64,000 nt of DNA from Anodontia alba (taxonomy: Eukaryota > Mollusca > Bivalvia > Lucinida > Lucinidae). Location: positions 113,917,459 through 113,981,458 of the forward strand of contig OZ024823.1 in NCBI GenBank assembly GCA_964016985.1, written 5' to 3'. Positions 21,085 to 35,000 of this stretch are shown here, piece by piece. Under the pieces are notes generated by a model, which saw only the letters and a program-made list of their open reading frames with translations, had not been told where the DNA came from and made no database searches. The position numbers and the translations under genes are program-made. Within the stretch, counting starts at the first letter, position 1; each line of letters begins with the position of its first letter.

Positions 21085-21666
21085 AATACTTTACCCATTT
21101 TTCTCTATGAATATCTAACTCTCATAGCAGGACGTACCTTAAACTGAAATTCCCGCCATGGGAATGTGTGTATTTTGGGCATAGGTTCAGGCGCAGATCA
21201 GCGTGCGTATCCGCGCAATCTGATCAGCGTCTTCGCTGTCCACTAACAAAATTATTGGAAATGAGTCAATTGACCCATAGCAGAGTCCGTGATCAGATCG
21301 ACGGTTTTGCTGGCTAATCAGTATCTTAATTGTTCGTAAATGCGTCGAAGACACATTTTTCAGCGGATATATGGGCCGTGTTAAGAAAAAAAGGCCTTCA
21401 GCCATATGCAAACAGCGAAAGCCCAGGTCAGTGTTCGCATCCACGGAGTCTGATCAGGGCCTTCGCTTTCCGCTAACAGAATACTTGAACGCTATAGAAT
21501 GTATCAGTAGAGCGTAAAATGCCTGACTGCGCATGCGCGGGATACATCTGACCCTGTGCAGTTTGCGCACACACGAAGAAACCTCTTCGCTTGGCACGGT
21601 CCATGTAGTGGAACTGAACACAAAACTCTACAATTCATCTCATACTTTGCTGTGCAAGTTTTGTGC

Positions 21667-21790
21667 TAAGGTTTTTCGACGCAGTCAATCCTATGGGGTC
21701 ATGTCGAGCGCGGTCAGTTTACCTAACCACACATTTACTGGGTAGACTTAGTCCTGTAAGCGGTTAACCAGTATTGTGCACATACTGAAG
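21667..21790 (-). mobile_element. SINE tail fragment
   Basis: Matches, on the minus strand, the 3' part of the SINE at 36279-36583 (GTGCACAATACTGGTTAACC ... CGCTCGACATGACCCC). The tRNA-related head is absent. It lies 50 bp beyond the stop of the Dispatched-like gene, so it may be in its 3' UTR. Confidence 0.75.
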
Positions 21791-21843
21791 TATTGTTGTT
21801 TCCTGGAGCAATAAAGCAAATGTTCACAACTGATATACTCTAG

Positions 21844-22263
21844 TTAAAAACGTGTTTTATAAACAACGCTCTTTCCTTGATTTTGTTCTGCAGTATGGTC
21901 TTCTCTTTTGGAACCAGTTAATCTGCGAAAAATTTCTCTGATATCTCCAGTCTTGCCAGTTGGTCCAAACATTCCCATTATTGTTGTAAAACAGCCGAGG
22001 GAGAATATCAGTGAAAATCCTGTAGTACAAAGCAAGAATATACCGAATTTAATGAGAAATTGAATTTGAGCAAACAGCAAGAAAACTGCCGCTCCTAACG
22101 TGGTGCAGGCGCCGGAAAAAACTGAGATTCCAACTTCCTCTAACATATCTCGAACGCGTGACATCCTGTCTGCGTGCGCCGACATGTGATATCCTTCCGC
22201 AAGATGAACAACGTAGTCCACAGAAAGACCTACCACCATACACATGTTCAAAGACTCGAGCAA
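21844..22263 (-). CDS. Dispatched-like exon 10 (last)
   Basis: Acceptor TTTCCATTTGTAG, then TTG CTC GAG, encoding LLESLNMCMVVGLSVDY with the second transmembrane Asp (D985), VVHLAEGYHMSAHADR, GISVFSGACTTLGAAVFLLF and two more helices. A 30-residue basic tail ends VVYKTRF and TAA. The TTG is an internal Leu, not a start. Confidence 0.93.
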   Translation of the reverse strand: MLESLNMCMVVGLSVDYVVHLAEGYHMSAHADRMSRVRDMLEEVGISVFSGACTTLGAAVFLLFAQIQFLIKFGIFLLCTTGFSLIFSLGCFTTIMGMFGPTGKTGDIREIFRRLTGSKREDHTAEQNQGKSVVYKTRF

Positions 22264-25200
22264 CTACAAATGGAAAGAAAAAATGACATATGACGAATAC
22301 AAGGCAGAGGTACGTCAGAAGCTTGTTTTATTTTAATTTATTGCACTCAGATTCTTGTAAGGGTCTAGTTGTAGTTAAGTAAACTTCGTTCAGACGGCTT
22401 TATGCCGGGCATCTACATTACGAAAACACGCCTATTCAAATATATAGAAAATTTCACCTCCAAAAAACCGAAAATTTTCAGATAAAAAACTGATATTTCT
22501 GCTCAAAACATAGATTGTGGGTACTTGTTAGAACTGCCTCGCGGAGGCAGTTCTAACGAGTACCCACAATCTATGTTTTTGAGCAGAAATAAGAGAAATA
22601 ATGTATACCCCTCTAAACCCCAGTTTTACTATATAAAAGTGGGTTTTAAGGGGGTCAATATAATATAGGCATGTTTTCGTGATAGAAAACAGGATATCGC
22701 CCCTTAACGACCTGTATTGTAACCTGCTATCGAATATGCGAATCGATTTGAAGGATTTTCACAAAGCTTGACAGGGATGTACGCATTTGGGTCTTGTAGT
22801 CCCGATTTTTCTATCAATATGACTGCCAGGGGCACCCATTAGTTTTTCTCGTTATCATGTCTCCCTTCTTTCGAAGTAATACCATGGCTGTTATCGAATG
22901 GAAACCATTTAAGAGAACTTTAAATATATATTACTTACATGGGCCTCTTTAGTCATGATTTGATTGAGTCTGTTTGATAAAAACACGCAGTTAGTCTAGT
23001 ACATCCATATTTCTTGAGAGAAAACATTTTAGTAAGATTACGAATTTTGTATTCAGTAAAAAACTATATACAATATAATCTGCTTTAAGTTGAAGAAAAT
23101 GTCCTGAACAGCTTACGTTAGTGTTCCTTTTAAATGGGATTTATTCGCCTCCTTTTTATTTCAGTATTTTATTTCAGTCACGAAGACTTGCAAATTATTG
23201 AATATAATAAATGCATAACAAGAGGCCCACGGGCCACAACTCGCTCACCTGAGTGAAACCGCCACTGCAGATATGCAGATGGCATGCCACATTTTTCCAG
23301 TACTCTTATGACAAGCAATGGCTTAAACAGTTTTTGAAATATCTTGCTTACAAGGTTAAAATGCTGAAATTTTCAAAACGTCACAAGTAAAACATATCAC
23401 TCCAATGCCTCCTACCAACTTTCGAGTCAACTGGCATTTCGCTGCAGTAGAAAAAGCGAAACATTGATTTTCCAGATGACGGCCATCTTGGATTTCCGAT
23501 CGGAACGATTATAGCTATTTTTGATCTACAAGTCACCCTGATGCTTCCTACTAAGTTTTGAGTCAACTGACTTTTAGGTTTAGGAGTAGAAGCGAAAAAA
23601 ATAGATTTTCAAGATGGCTGTCATGGCGGCCATCTTGGATTTCCGATTGGCATGATTTTAGCTATTTTGATCTGCAAGTCATCCCGATGCTTCCTAGCAA
23701 GTTTAGAGTCAATTGGCCTTGCGGTCCAGGAGAAGAAGCGAAAATAGATTTTCAAGATGGCTGCCATGGCGGCCATCTTCGATTTCCAATCGGCACGAAT
23801 TTAGCTATTTTTGATTTATAAGTCACTCCAATGCTTCCTAACAAGTTTGGAGTCAACTGGCTTTTGGGTTTAGGAGTAGAAGCGAAAAATAGATTTTCAA
23901 TATGACTGCCATGGCGGCCATCTTGGATTTCTGACCGGCACGATTTTAGCTATATTTGATCTACAAGTCACCTTGATGCTTCCTAGCAAGTTTGGAGTCA
24001 ATTGGCCTTTCGGTTCAGGAGTAGAAACGAAAAATAGATTTTCAAGATGGCGGCCATCTCGGCAATCTTGGATTTCCGATCGGAACGATTTTAGCTATTT
24101 TGGTCTACAAGTCACCCTTAAGCTTCCTACCAAGTATCGAGTCAATTGGCCCAGGGGCGTAGGAAGAGTAGGCTTTTAAAGCAATTGTTCACGCCGCATG
24201 ACGCACGCCGCACAACCCATGATGGACGACGGACATTGACTGACCACAATAGCTCACCATGAGCACTCCATGCTCAGGTGAACTAAAAATCTGAGCAAAT
24301 TTGGCTCAATGGCTTCAGAGGAGAAGTCGTCTGAAATTCTCAACAATTTTCCCATACAAATGTTATGGGGCTCATACAAATGCATCGGGAAGCAAACGAT
24401 CTTGCCGTAAAAAGGTCAAATGTTAACGTACGACAATCTTTTTAGCAATTTTGGTAGATCTCCTGTCCCTGATGATTTATGCACAGATTCAGCCCCAAGG
24501 CATCCTCAGTTCTGGAGAAGAAGATTTTTAAAGAGTTTTATCATATATGGGCATGGCGGCCATCTTGGTCAATGAACCGCGACCATTTTAGCAATCTTCC
24601 GTTCCTCCGACTTAAGAAGGCTCAATATGAAATTTGAGCAAATTTGGCTCAGTGGCTTCAGAGAAGAAGTAATTTAAAATTCTCAACAATCTTCCTATTC
24701 AAATGTATGGGACTCAAGCAAACTTGACCCTGCTGTAAAAAAATCAAATGTCAATGTACGATAATTCTTTTAGCAACTTTGGTAGACCTCTTGTGCCCGA
24801 TGTTTTGTGCAAAGATTCAGCCCCAAGGCATTCTCGGTTCTGGAGAAGAAGATTTTTAAAGGTTTTTACCATATATGGGCATGGCGGCTATCTTGGTCAA
24901 CGGACCGAGACAATTTTAGCAATCTTTTGTTTCCCCACCCTAAGGTGGCTCCATACGGAATTTGAACAAAATTGGCTCAGAGGCTTCAGAGGAGAAGTCG
25001 TTTGAAATTCTCAACAATTTTCCCATTCAAATGTATAGGGCTCATACAAATGCATAGGGAAGCGAACTTGACCTTGCCGTAAAAAGCATCAAACGTCAAC
25101 GTACGACAATTCTTTTAGCAACTTTAATTGACCTCCCGTCCCCGATGATTCGTGCAAAGATTCAGCCCCAAGGCATCCTCGGTTATGGAGAAGAAGATTT

Positions 25201-28200
25201 TTAAAGGTTTTTACCATATATGGGCATGGCGGCAATTCTGGATGACGGACCGCGACCATTTTAGCAATATTTCGTTCCCCCACCCTAAGGACGCTCCATA
25301 TGATATTTGAGCAAAATTGGCTCAGCGGCTTCAGAGAAGTCGTTTGAAAATGTTAACGGACGGACGCACGGATGGACGGACGATGGACGAAAAGTGATCA
25401 CAATAGCTCATCCTGAGCATAGCTCAGGTGAGCTAAAAATACTATAAAACAACCAGTCCTGTTCAAATCTGATGATCCTCTTTAGCCAGGATCTTAACCC
25501 TTGTCCTGCTGAACCCGGATATACCCTGTCTTTGCAAACAGTATAGATCCAGATCAGTTGGCTTCTGAAGAAGCCAACTGATCTGGATCTGCACTGTTTG
25601 CCTCTAAGAATATGAATTTGTAGCAACAATTCGGATCAAGCAATCTGATTGGCTGAAAATTAGAAATAGGCATGGCATCTTAATCTATTCAGCATGACAA
25701 GGGTTAAGCGGTTATATTTGTCTTACTCGTTACTAAGCTCTACTGTTTTATCACCGCCGTGACCGTACAGACTTACCCCTAATTTCCAGCCCGCCAGCGG
25801 TATAATACCAATGACACATACAGTACAACAGCACATGCTTAGTGTGGCGAAAACACCAACTATGATATTCTGTGTGGCCAGAATAAGGATCGGAAGGGCG
25901 CACAGTATCCCCAGAGTTATACCGAAGATGGCGTTGTTAGCCATTGTCTGAAATGCACAAAACACTACCAGGAATTATCGTACTACAGGAACTGTCACTC
26001 AGGTTATCGATATTCCAATTTAGATCGGTTTCGATTAATTCCCTTTGACTGGAGGCCCGTAAGCGTCGTCTTACCTGTGTAGCTGGTGTGTAATCAACCC
26101 AGTATCACACACCTACAGTACTACTACAATTCAGATTAAATCATGTGTGGATGCATTGCTCTTGGACCCAATATACACTGGAATAGGTCCGAGTTAGAAT
26201 GAATGAATGAATGAATGAATGTCAGCAGATTATTCAGTATGATTTTCAAAAGAATATCAATTGTTTAACCTAAGAATTGATTAATAATGATAACAAAATA
26301 TTAATTAATTGATTAAAATAAATTATTATTACTATTATTATTATTATTATTTCATTATTTCAAATTGAATAAAAAGTGTTGTATTTAGTTATAGATAATT
26401 CAATATGATTTTTAAACGAATTTAAATAGTTTAACCTAAGAAAACAAAAGCAATTAATAAATTAAAAAAGTGTTATATTTAATGAATGGTAATTCAGTAA
26501 GATTTTAAAATGAAGAACAATAGTTAATCTAAGAGAACAAATGAGTTGATTAATTAAGGTTGTATTTAATTACTGATGATAGTTTGGTACAATTTTTGAA
26601 AGAAAAACGATCATTTCACCTGGAGAAAACAAATGGGAAAATTTAATTAAATATAAGTAATTTGAAAAAAAAAATGAATGAATGAATAAAAAAAATTACT
26701 TTATGATAACCATAAACTAAAGAAAGAAAGAAAGAAAGAAAGAAAGAAGCCTATGGATAATGAATACGGGAGAAAGACCTATGTCATCCACTTCTTAACA
26801 TCATAGGACAGTCTGCGTACCTCCGTTATTAAGTTATCCTAAGACATTTGTTGTTACAATACGAAAGAAAGAAAGAAAGAAAGAAAAAAGCATATGGATA
26901 ATGAATACAGGGGAAAGGCCTATGTCATCCACTTCTTAACCTCAAAGGGCAGTCTCCATACCTCCATTATTAAGTTAGGTTATCCTAAGACATTTGTTAG
27001 TACAGTAATTAAAGCTACCTACTCTTTAAGGTGATCTAGGTAATCTATTTCATATCAGTACTATCACCACAGATTAAAGAAACCTATTAATCAGAATGCA
27101 ATCAAGTGTGTTTAATCAATGCTCACCAGACACCATGATATGCGGCGTCTGATCTGGGTCTAAAGTTCTTATCTATTTGTCAATATCCTTTTTTTTAGCA
27201 TAAATGAGTAATATCAAATATTACTGTGTTTTAAGCAACCTTCAGGTATGTGCCCTTTGTGGACCAAGACCCCATTGCGCTTTCTGAGCAAGGTTATGCT
27301 CTTTGCTTAATGTGTGTTACAGATCTGATTGTTAAGATCAGTATGTGCAGATGCTTATGCTAAACAATCCTACTGGCCATTCTGTGCCTGAGCATAGTAG
27401 TAGTATTAGGGTACATACATGATTAGAAAAAAAAAAAAAAAAAACACGCAAATTTAGAGGTTTAAATTATTGGTAATTTGATAATTTAGTAGTTTGAAAC
27501 CAGTCTGCAAAGCTCACACAGACCATCAGCTGGACAGAGGTGTACAAACAGGACATTTCTTTCAAGAGAGGTACATAAATAGCTTTGGGCTATTTGTTCA
27601 CAGCATAAAGACAATTAGCTATTTCATAAACTTCGGACCCATTGGTGGCGCGAATTAGCATAGTACTTATCAGTTAGCACTTTGGGTAAAAGTTTTGCAG
27701 ACAACATAAATATGGGACAATTTTCTCCAGTTCTCCATTAAAACATATGTTGTAGGTATTAATTTGATGCACCTCGGTGAAGCAAAAACATGTTATGAGT
27801 ACTCATTTGAAGAACCTTGGTGAGGCTCATCTAATGAGTACCCACAACATATGTTTTTATTGAGAAAAAAATACAATCACCAAATACTTATCCTGAACAA
27901 TTTTCCTCTGTATGTTTTATTTTCAAAACAGGATTTGACATTTCATGAAAATTGTCTCCAATGAAGACTATTTGCATGAAGTGTCAAATCCTATTTTCTG
28001 GATAAACTAAGACAATAACCACTTTATCGCATGCTGAATTAGCCCAGAAAGTGACAAACGTTTAGGGATCAAATATCACCCCCACCCAAAAAAAGGAAAT
28101 GGTTTGACATTTCTTGCAAAGCATCTCCATTGCAAACAATTTGCATGAAATGTCAAATCCTATTTTCTGGGGAAAATTCAACAAATATCACCAGTTTTTT

Positions 28201-29061
28201 GCTGCTGAAGTAGCCCAGAGAGTGGAAAAGGTTAAGGGTTAAAATTTTTACCCCTTCCCCACCCCCACAAAAAAGAAACCAACAAAAAATAAAGTTTGAC
28301 AGTCCATACAAACTGTCTCTGTTGGAGACAGTTCGCATGACATGTCAAAGCCTACTTTCTGGGAAAAATAAGAATATCATCATCACTTTTCCCTTGATGC
28401 ATGAACGTTGTTTAACAATCATTTAAACTTAAGGAAAAAAAAATAGACAAACTGTCAAAAAACTTTCATAAAAATTAATGTAGAATATGCTATTTCTAGT
28501 TTTATCTTATCATCTCAAGAATTGCAGGACCATGTGACCTGTCTCAGATAAAGGGCAGTTGTGTCAGATTATGAAAAAAGGGAAATTATGTATTATACAA
28601 ACACTAAAGATCCAGATCAGTCTGCGCATCTGCACACTCTGATCAGGATTTTAAATCTTAATCAATATATTCTACAGTAATTAGTGTTTATTTAGTTACA
28701 GGGTTAAAGATGGTGCTTTGTTTGCCCATATTCCTTGATCATAGTTATAATGGTCCTTTTCAAATGTTGATATTCATTTGATATTTTGACCACTTTGTTT
28801 TTATTGCATGAGGTATAGATTAAGCTATTATTACATTGTCCAGTGGCCCGAGGCTTCTAGTTCCCACGGGATAATAATAATAATGGTAGACAAATGGAAC
28901 CAGAAAATAAACAACTTGCTGTTATTTAACTTGTATTTATATATGTTTGAACAATTTTTTTAATGCTAATACAAATGAAAGTAAAATGTTTTGTTGATCG
29001 TTTCAAGAACTTTGAGATATCTTCAAGTAACATAAGAAACAATTATGATTGAATCTTTTTC

Positions 29062-29092
<31 letters not shown>

Positions 29093-32000
29093 GCCTTATG
29101 AATTATGCGATCAATGTAGACCCGATTAGTCTGTGTCCGCTGAAATACATTGATCAGTCTATACTGCATGTTGAATACAGCTTGCACAATCTATCAAAGA
29201 AAAATGTATGCAAACGCTGATCTGGAACTACAATGGTTGCTGCTTTTATTTGGAGAGACTCGTGTTATTTTTGTGTTGGGTAATTAGCAAATATGGATAA
29301 AATGTCGTTTTCCTTGGATTATGACTGTTACTACTATCCTAGATTTTTAGACAGAGAGGTCTGTGCCAACGGTGTAGACCCAGATCAAATGTCACATTAC
29401 GCATTGTGTGTTCAGGGTCTACACTATTTTACACTTACCCAGCAATGTTTAGACAAATCAGCTGGTTCTGTAATGGCATTGTTAAAAAGATAGGGCAAGT
29501 GTTGTAAAGAGTAGAACTTGATCGAATCATCTGGTATCCCAGGTTTGTTTTTGAAACAATTGTCTTTAGAGTAATGTTTGAAAAGGTGTGTACTGAACAA
29601 TTTTTTGAATCTGACTGAGAAAGTGGTTTATAGTATTTAACCTCGGGATTCTGATAAACACACCATAAGAAAAGGCAGTGACCCTGATCAGACATTACAT
29701 CACAGAGTATCTTAACAAAGGTCTACACTGTTTGCCACTCAGATAGCAGGTATAAGCTGTGTCAATAGGTAGCCAAACGGACTTGATCAAATTTCAATAT
29801 GATAGTAATTTAATGTGTCTAATAGGGTTTATTCGGTAATTACCAATATTTTACCCCTAAATACACATGTACGATAGTATAAACTGTCCGTGTGGCTATT
29901 TTACAAATAAAACATTTCGAATATGACCAGCTTAATAATATTTATTCTTCGGAATTGTGATGTACAACATACTAATAATAATAGTAGTAGTAAATACTAC
30001 TACTACTACTAATAATAATAATAATATCATTAGTATCATTATGTTTTAATTTCCTAGATAACCATTTTATGAAACAAAATTTCTGAAAATAATATCAATT
30101 ATCATTTTGTTTTAATGTATTTTGTTTTAAATATTATATTTTTTTTTATTAAATATACATATTTAACACCGCATGTTGAATAGAGCTTGCACATTCTATC
30201 AGAGAAAAAAATGTATGCACATGCTGATCTGGAACTACAATGGTTGCACGTTATATTTAATGCTGCTTTTATTTGGAGAGACTCTTGTTATTCACAGATT
30301 TAGAGAAGGTTTGAGAGAGAGAGACTCAATCTCATTCATTTAGTCCTTATTTGTGTACAGGAATCTAAAATGAGCAAATCGTGTCAATTAAAGTGCTAGT
30401 TTATGCAAAAAGATCAAATATTGGATTTGATTCTGTTTGTGCAATTAGAATTGCGCATAAGCATGTATGTCAATTATGTAAAAAGTCATTTTCGTTGTTT
30501 TCTTTTGTCAAGATAAGGACATAATTGGCATTCATTAGCAGTAATTGTTATTAAGAAAACATCGCAAGAGTGGCCGCGCATTTAGGTATTTTTCTTGTAT
30601 CCCGACAAAGCATTTTTTTTTTCATCATTAAACAAACAAACAAAAAAAAAAAAACAAAAAAAAAAAAAAAAAAAAAAACAAGTAATTAAGCAGTTTGTAG
30701 TTTTCCTATGGTCAAAAGTAATTATATCAAATTTTCATTAAATCTTCAATAAATTGCCGAATAAAAACATAATTCGACACAAACAAAAATTAAATAAATT
30801 AGTTTATATTATCATAAATATATATCTTTGTTTTCCTTTTTGAAGCTAAATAATCTTTATAATACTATCAATGGATACCAATTCTTTTATATTTTCCAAT
30901 TCTTACAACCTCTTTTGCAATTCCTGCTAGTATCATGTGTACACAAGACCTGCGTCTGTGTAATCATTACACATTTTCTCTCCGCATTTTTAAAATATAG
31001 CTATATTCTGCAACCTGTGGGCCATTTTTAATAAAATAATTTATTCAATATTTTATTACATAACTATAGTTATTAAATAGATCTATCGAATGAGAGGTTA
31101 TAATGAACGGAGAAATTTTAAAAAATATGACTTTTGGGCGATTGAATCAAGGCAATTTTTCATTTTTATTGTAAAATACAAAGACTTAATAAGGAAAAAC
31201 CCTTGTAGCATTCATTACAATCTGGGCCATTTTAAAAATTATCTTATTTCAACAAATTTGGTATCAAATTGAAGCAGATACATTTTCCCATTTATTGCGA
31301 GGTTATAATAATATCTCGTATTATTGAAAATAAATGATTTTATTAGTTAAATGATGGGCTCCTATATAATTCTATACATTTCCACACTAGTACCTGTCTG
31401 AGAACTAGCGACATGCTGTGACGTCACAGAAGGGACCGATTGGTGCGGATTAGTACCTGTAGTACGAGAATTCCTGCATATGATGTAAAAAGGGCCACAT
31501 ATTAATTAATACATCATAACTAAATATAGCTAAAAGAAAAACTTGATCTCTTGTCAGTTGGCGTAAATGTGTACCTACACTAGTTGGTGACTGTTGTATG
31601 AGAACATTTAAACGAATATCTTTTTTAAGTTGTATATTTTGTATTTATTTGCTATTTTACAGGGATGAAGAAGCTATTTTCTAAAGGAAGTCAAGGTCTT
31701 GTTTTTCTCAGTGATTTTTTGTCTTAAATATGGGTATTTCTATGTAAATATATTTAGCATGTTCTTGTTAATACATAGTTTGGAATTTAGATATTGGTAA
31801 TATCTTTGTCCTAAACAACCTTGTTTACCAATCTGGAACGTAATTGAGAGGCTGATACCCGACATTCCTCAGAGCTGTTAATGGCGTCAGACAAAAATTA
31901 TGGGGCGCATGTTGGCTTCTCTATAAAACAAAGAAACTGTTTTGTATTTCTGTTCTAAAAAGGACATGGTGTTTGGGAAACTGAAGCTAGGCATGTTTGA

Positions 32001-35000
32001 ACAAAAATTATGGGGTGCATGTTGGCTTCTCTATAAAACAAAGACACTGTTTTGTATTTCTGTTCTAAAAAGGACATGATGTTTGGGAAACTGAAGCTAG
32101 GCATGTCTGAACATTCAGAAGCAATGAGAGGCAACTGAAAATTACAGACTTCTGCATCTTAATACTCATTATTATCCTTTCTTGTAAAAAAATGTTTGTG
32201 GGAAAAGATACGGATTTACTTTTGTATTTGGTAATCTGGGCCGTGCCAATGTATGCCTGCCTGTCCGGTGGTCTGAATCTTTGATAACTGCCTTACACTT
32301 TTCTATTGTTTTCTTGTCAGCTGGTAGCAAGCACATGCGCATTACGCTCGTTTGGATAATAACAACGATTTAAACAGCTTTATAGAATTCTTAGTACTCA
32401 CAAAAATGCAAAGGAAGCATTAAACAAGCAAAATAAAACAGTTTGGCAATGTCAAGGATATTGTAGTAAAATACTAATAATTAGTCCTTCATGCTGATGT
32501 GTTTTTCTGAGAAGCCATGCAGAAATCATAAAAGTATTATGAAAAGCGATCCATTATGAAAACAAGCCTATTCAAATATACTGAAAATTTTACCTCCAAA
32601 AAATGAAAATTTTCAGATAAAAATTCTGATATTTTTCATATTTCTGCTCAAAACATAGATTGTGGGTACTCGCTAGAACCGCCTCAGTGAGGCGGTTCTA
32701 ACGAGTACCCACAATCTATGTTTTTGAGCAGAAATATGAAAAATAATGTATACCCCTGTAAACCCGTTTCACTATATAAAAGTGGGGTTTAATGGGTCAA
32801 AATTATATAATGCATACGATTTAGTGTCATTAGCCTTTAGTGACGCAATTCGCCACCTGACCCGCTACCCTGTCCTTCGCGTGACAGAATTAGAATAATG
32901 AAAATCGAGCAGATTATTACCTTTTGTACGGATAAGGTGTGCCAGTAAGTTTTAGTTAGCTGAAAGCCTTTTTGTAAACCCGGTGGCATTCGTCGTATCT
33001 GAAACAATAATATTATGAGAGTCGTTTGATAATAAGCAATAACATGGGAAAATTTACTTTTTGATAGATTGCCCAGACAAAGACTTTGAGCAGACTGGTT
33101 AGAGTCTTTTTTGGGCACTATGTGTATTATAAAAACACGCCTGTTCAAATATATTGAGAATTTAACCACCAAAAAATGAAAAATTTCTGATGAAAAATTC
33201 TGTTGGGTTTCATATTTCTGCTCAAAACATAGATTGCGGGTACTTGTTTGAACCACCTCGGCGAGGCGGTTCTAACGATTACCCACGATCTATGTTTTTG
33301 AGCAGAAATAAGAAAATTAATGTATACCCCTGTAAACCCCAGTTGTACTGTATAAATCTGGAGTTTAATGGGGTCAAAACTATATAGGGGGATAGCCAAA
33401 GCTCAGAGACGTGTTCAGGCGGACAGCGAAGACTGATGCAACTGCCATTGAAGTAAATAATTAAGCAGTAAAACAGTACTACCTCTTTCTAAAAGCAGAA
33501 CAAATGCGACGAAACTTTAACCTTACTATTTTTTTCAAGTGACTCTCATGTTTTAAGCCTAGAGTTTGTAGTCAGGTGCTCATCTTTATTGCATCATTGT
33601 GTTGGAACATTATTTTTTTATGTTTGTTGTGTTGATGCATGAATGTATTTCAGAACATCTACAAGAACTTTACAATAATGCCTAGCTGGAACTTAGCAGT
33701 ATTAAGGGCGAGGTTTAGCGTCTATGAAACCAAGTTTAAGCCTCCAACAGATCTGTTCTGTCGGCCGTTCCATCACGAAAACATACCTATATAATTTTGA
33801 CCCCCTTCAACCCCTCTTTTATACAGTAAAACTGGGGTTGATAGTGGTATATATTATTTTTCTTTATTTGCTAAAAACATAGATTGTGGTTACTCGTTAG
33901 AACCGTCTCGTCGAGGCGGTTCTAACGAGTACCGACAATCTATGTTTTGAGCAGAAATATGAACAATATCAGAATGTTTTTATCTGAAAATTTTCTTTTT
34001 TTGCCTGTAAATTTTCAACAGATTTGAATAGGCGTGCTTTCTTAATGCAAAGGGGTATTTCTGCTGCAGCTCCTCATCATTTGTTCGTTCTGTTTTCGAC
34101 TTAGTGTTGTTTTTTATCGCCACTTTATGTCGTTCTTAATTATCCAGCTTCGTGTCCTCGATGTTTTCGACCTAGTGTTGTTTTTTATCGTCACTTCATG
34201 TTGTTCCTTCTTTTCCAGCTTCGTGTTTTCGTTTTTCGCGACTTGGTGCTGTTTTTATCGCCACTTCATGTTCTACTTGTCCAGCTTCGTGTTTTCGCTG
34301 TTTCAACTTAGGGTTGTTTTTAATCGTCATCCCATGCCGTTTGTACTTGTCCAGCTTCGTGTTTTCATTGTTTTCGACTTGGTGCTGTTTTTTATCGCTA
34401 CTGCATGTCGTTCCTACTTGTCCAGCTTCGTATTCTCGTTGTTTTCGCCTTGGTGCTGTTTTTATTGCAATTTCATGTCGTTCCTACTTGTCCAACTTCG
34501 TGTTCTCGTTGTTTTTTACTTAGTGCTGTTTTTATCGCCACTTCATGTCTTTCCTACTTGTCCAGCTTCCTGGTTTCGTTCTTTTCGACAGTGTTGTCTT
34601 TATCGTCACTTCATGGCATTCCTGTTTGTCCAGCTTCGTGTTTTTGTTGTTTTCGACTTAGTGTTGTCTTTATCGTCACTTCATGACATTCCTATTTGTC
34701 CAGCTTCGTGTTTTTGTTGTTTTCGACTTAGTGTTGTCTTTATCATCACATCATGGCATTCCTGTTTGTCCAGCTTCGTGTTTTTGTTGTTTTCGACTTA
34801 GTGTTGTCTTTATCATCACTTCATGACATTCCTATTTGCCCAGCTTCGTGTTTTCGTTGTTTTCTACTTAATGTTGTCTTTATCGTCACTTCATGACATT
34901 CCTATTTGTCCAGCTTAGTGTTTTCGTTGTTTTCGACTTAGTGTTGTCTTTATCGTCACTTCATGCCATTCCTTCTTGTCCGGCTTTGTGTTTTCGTTCC

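Noticed and set aside
34127..34801. 224-codon plus-strand open frame, hydrophobic
   Set aside because: Produced by a 70-bp tandem repeat cycling through three phases; no non-repeat sequence and no splice context.
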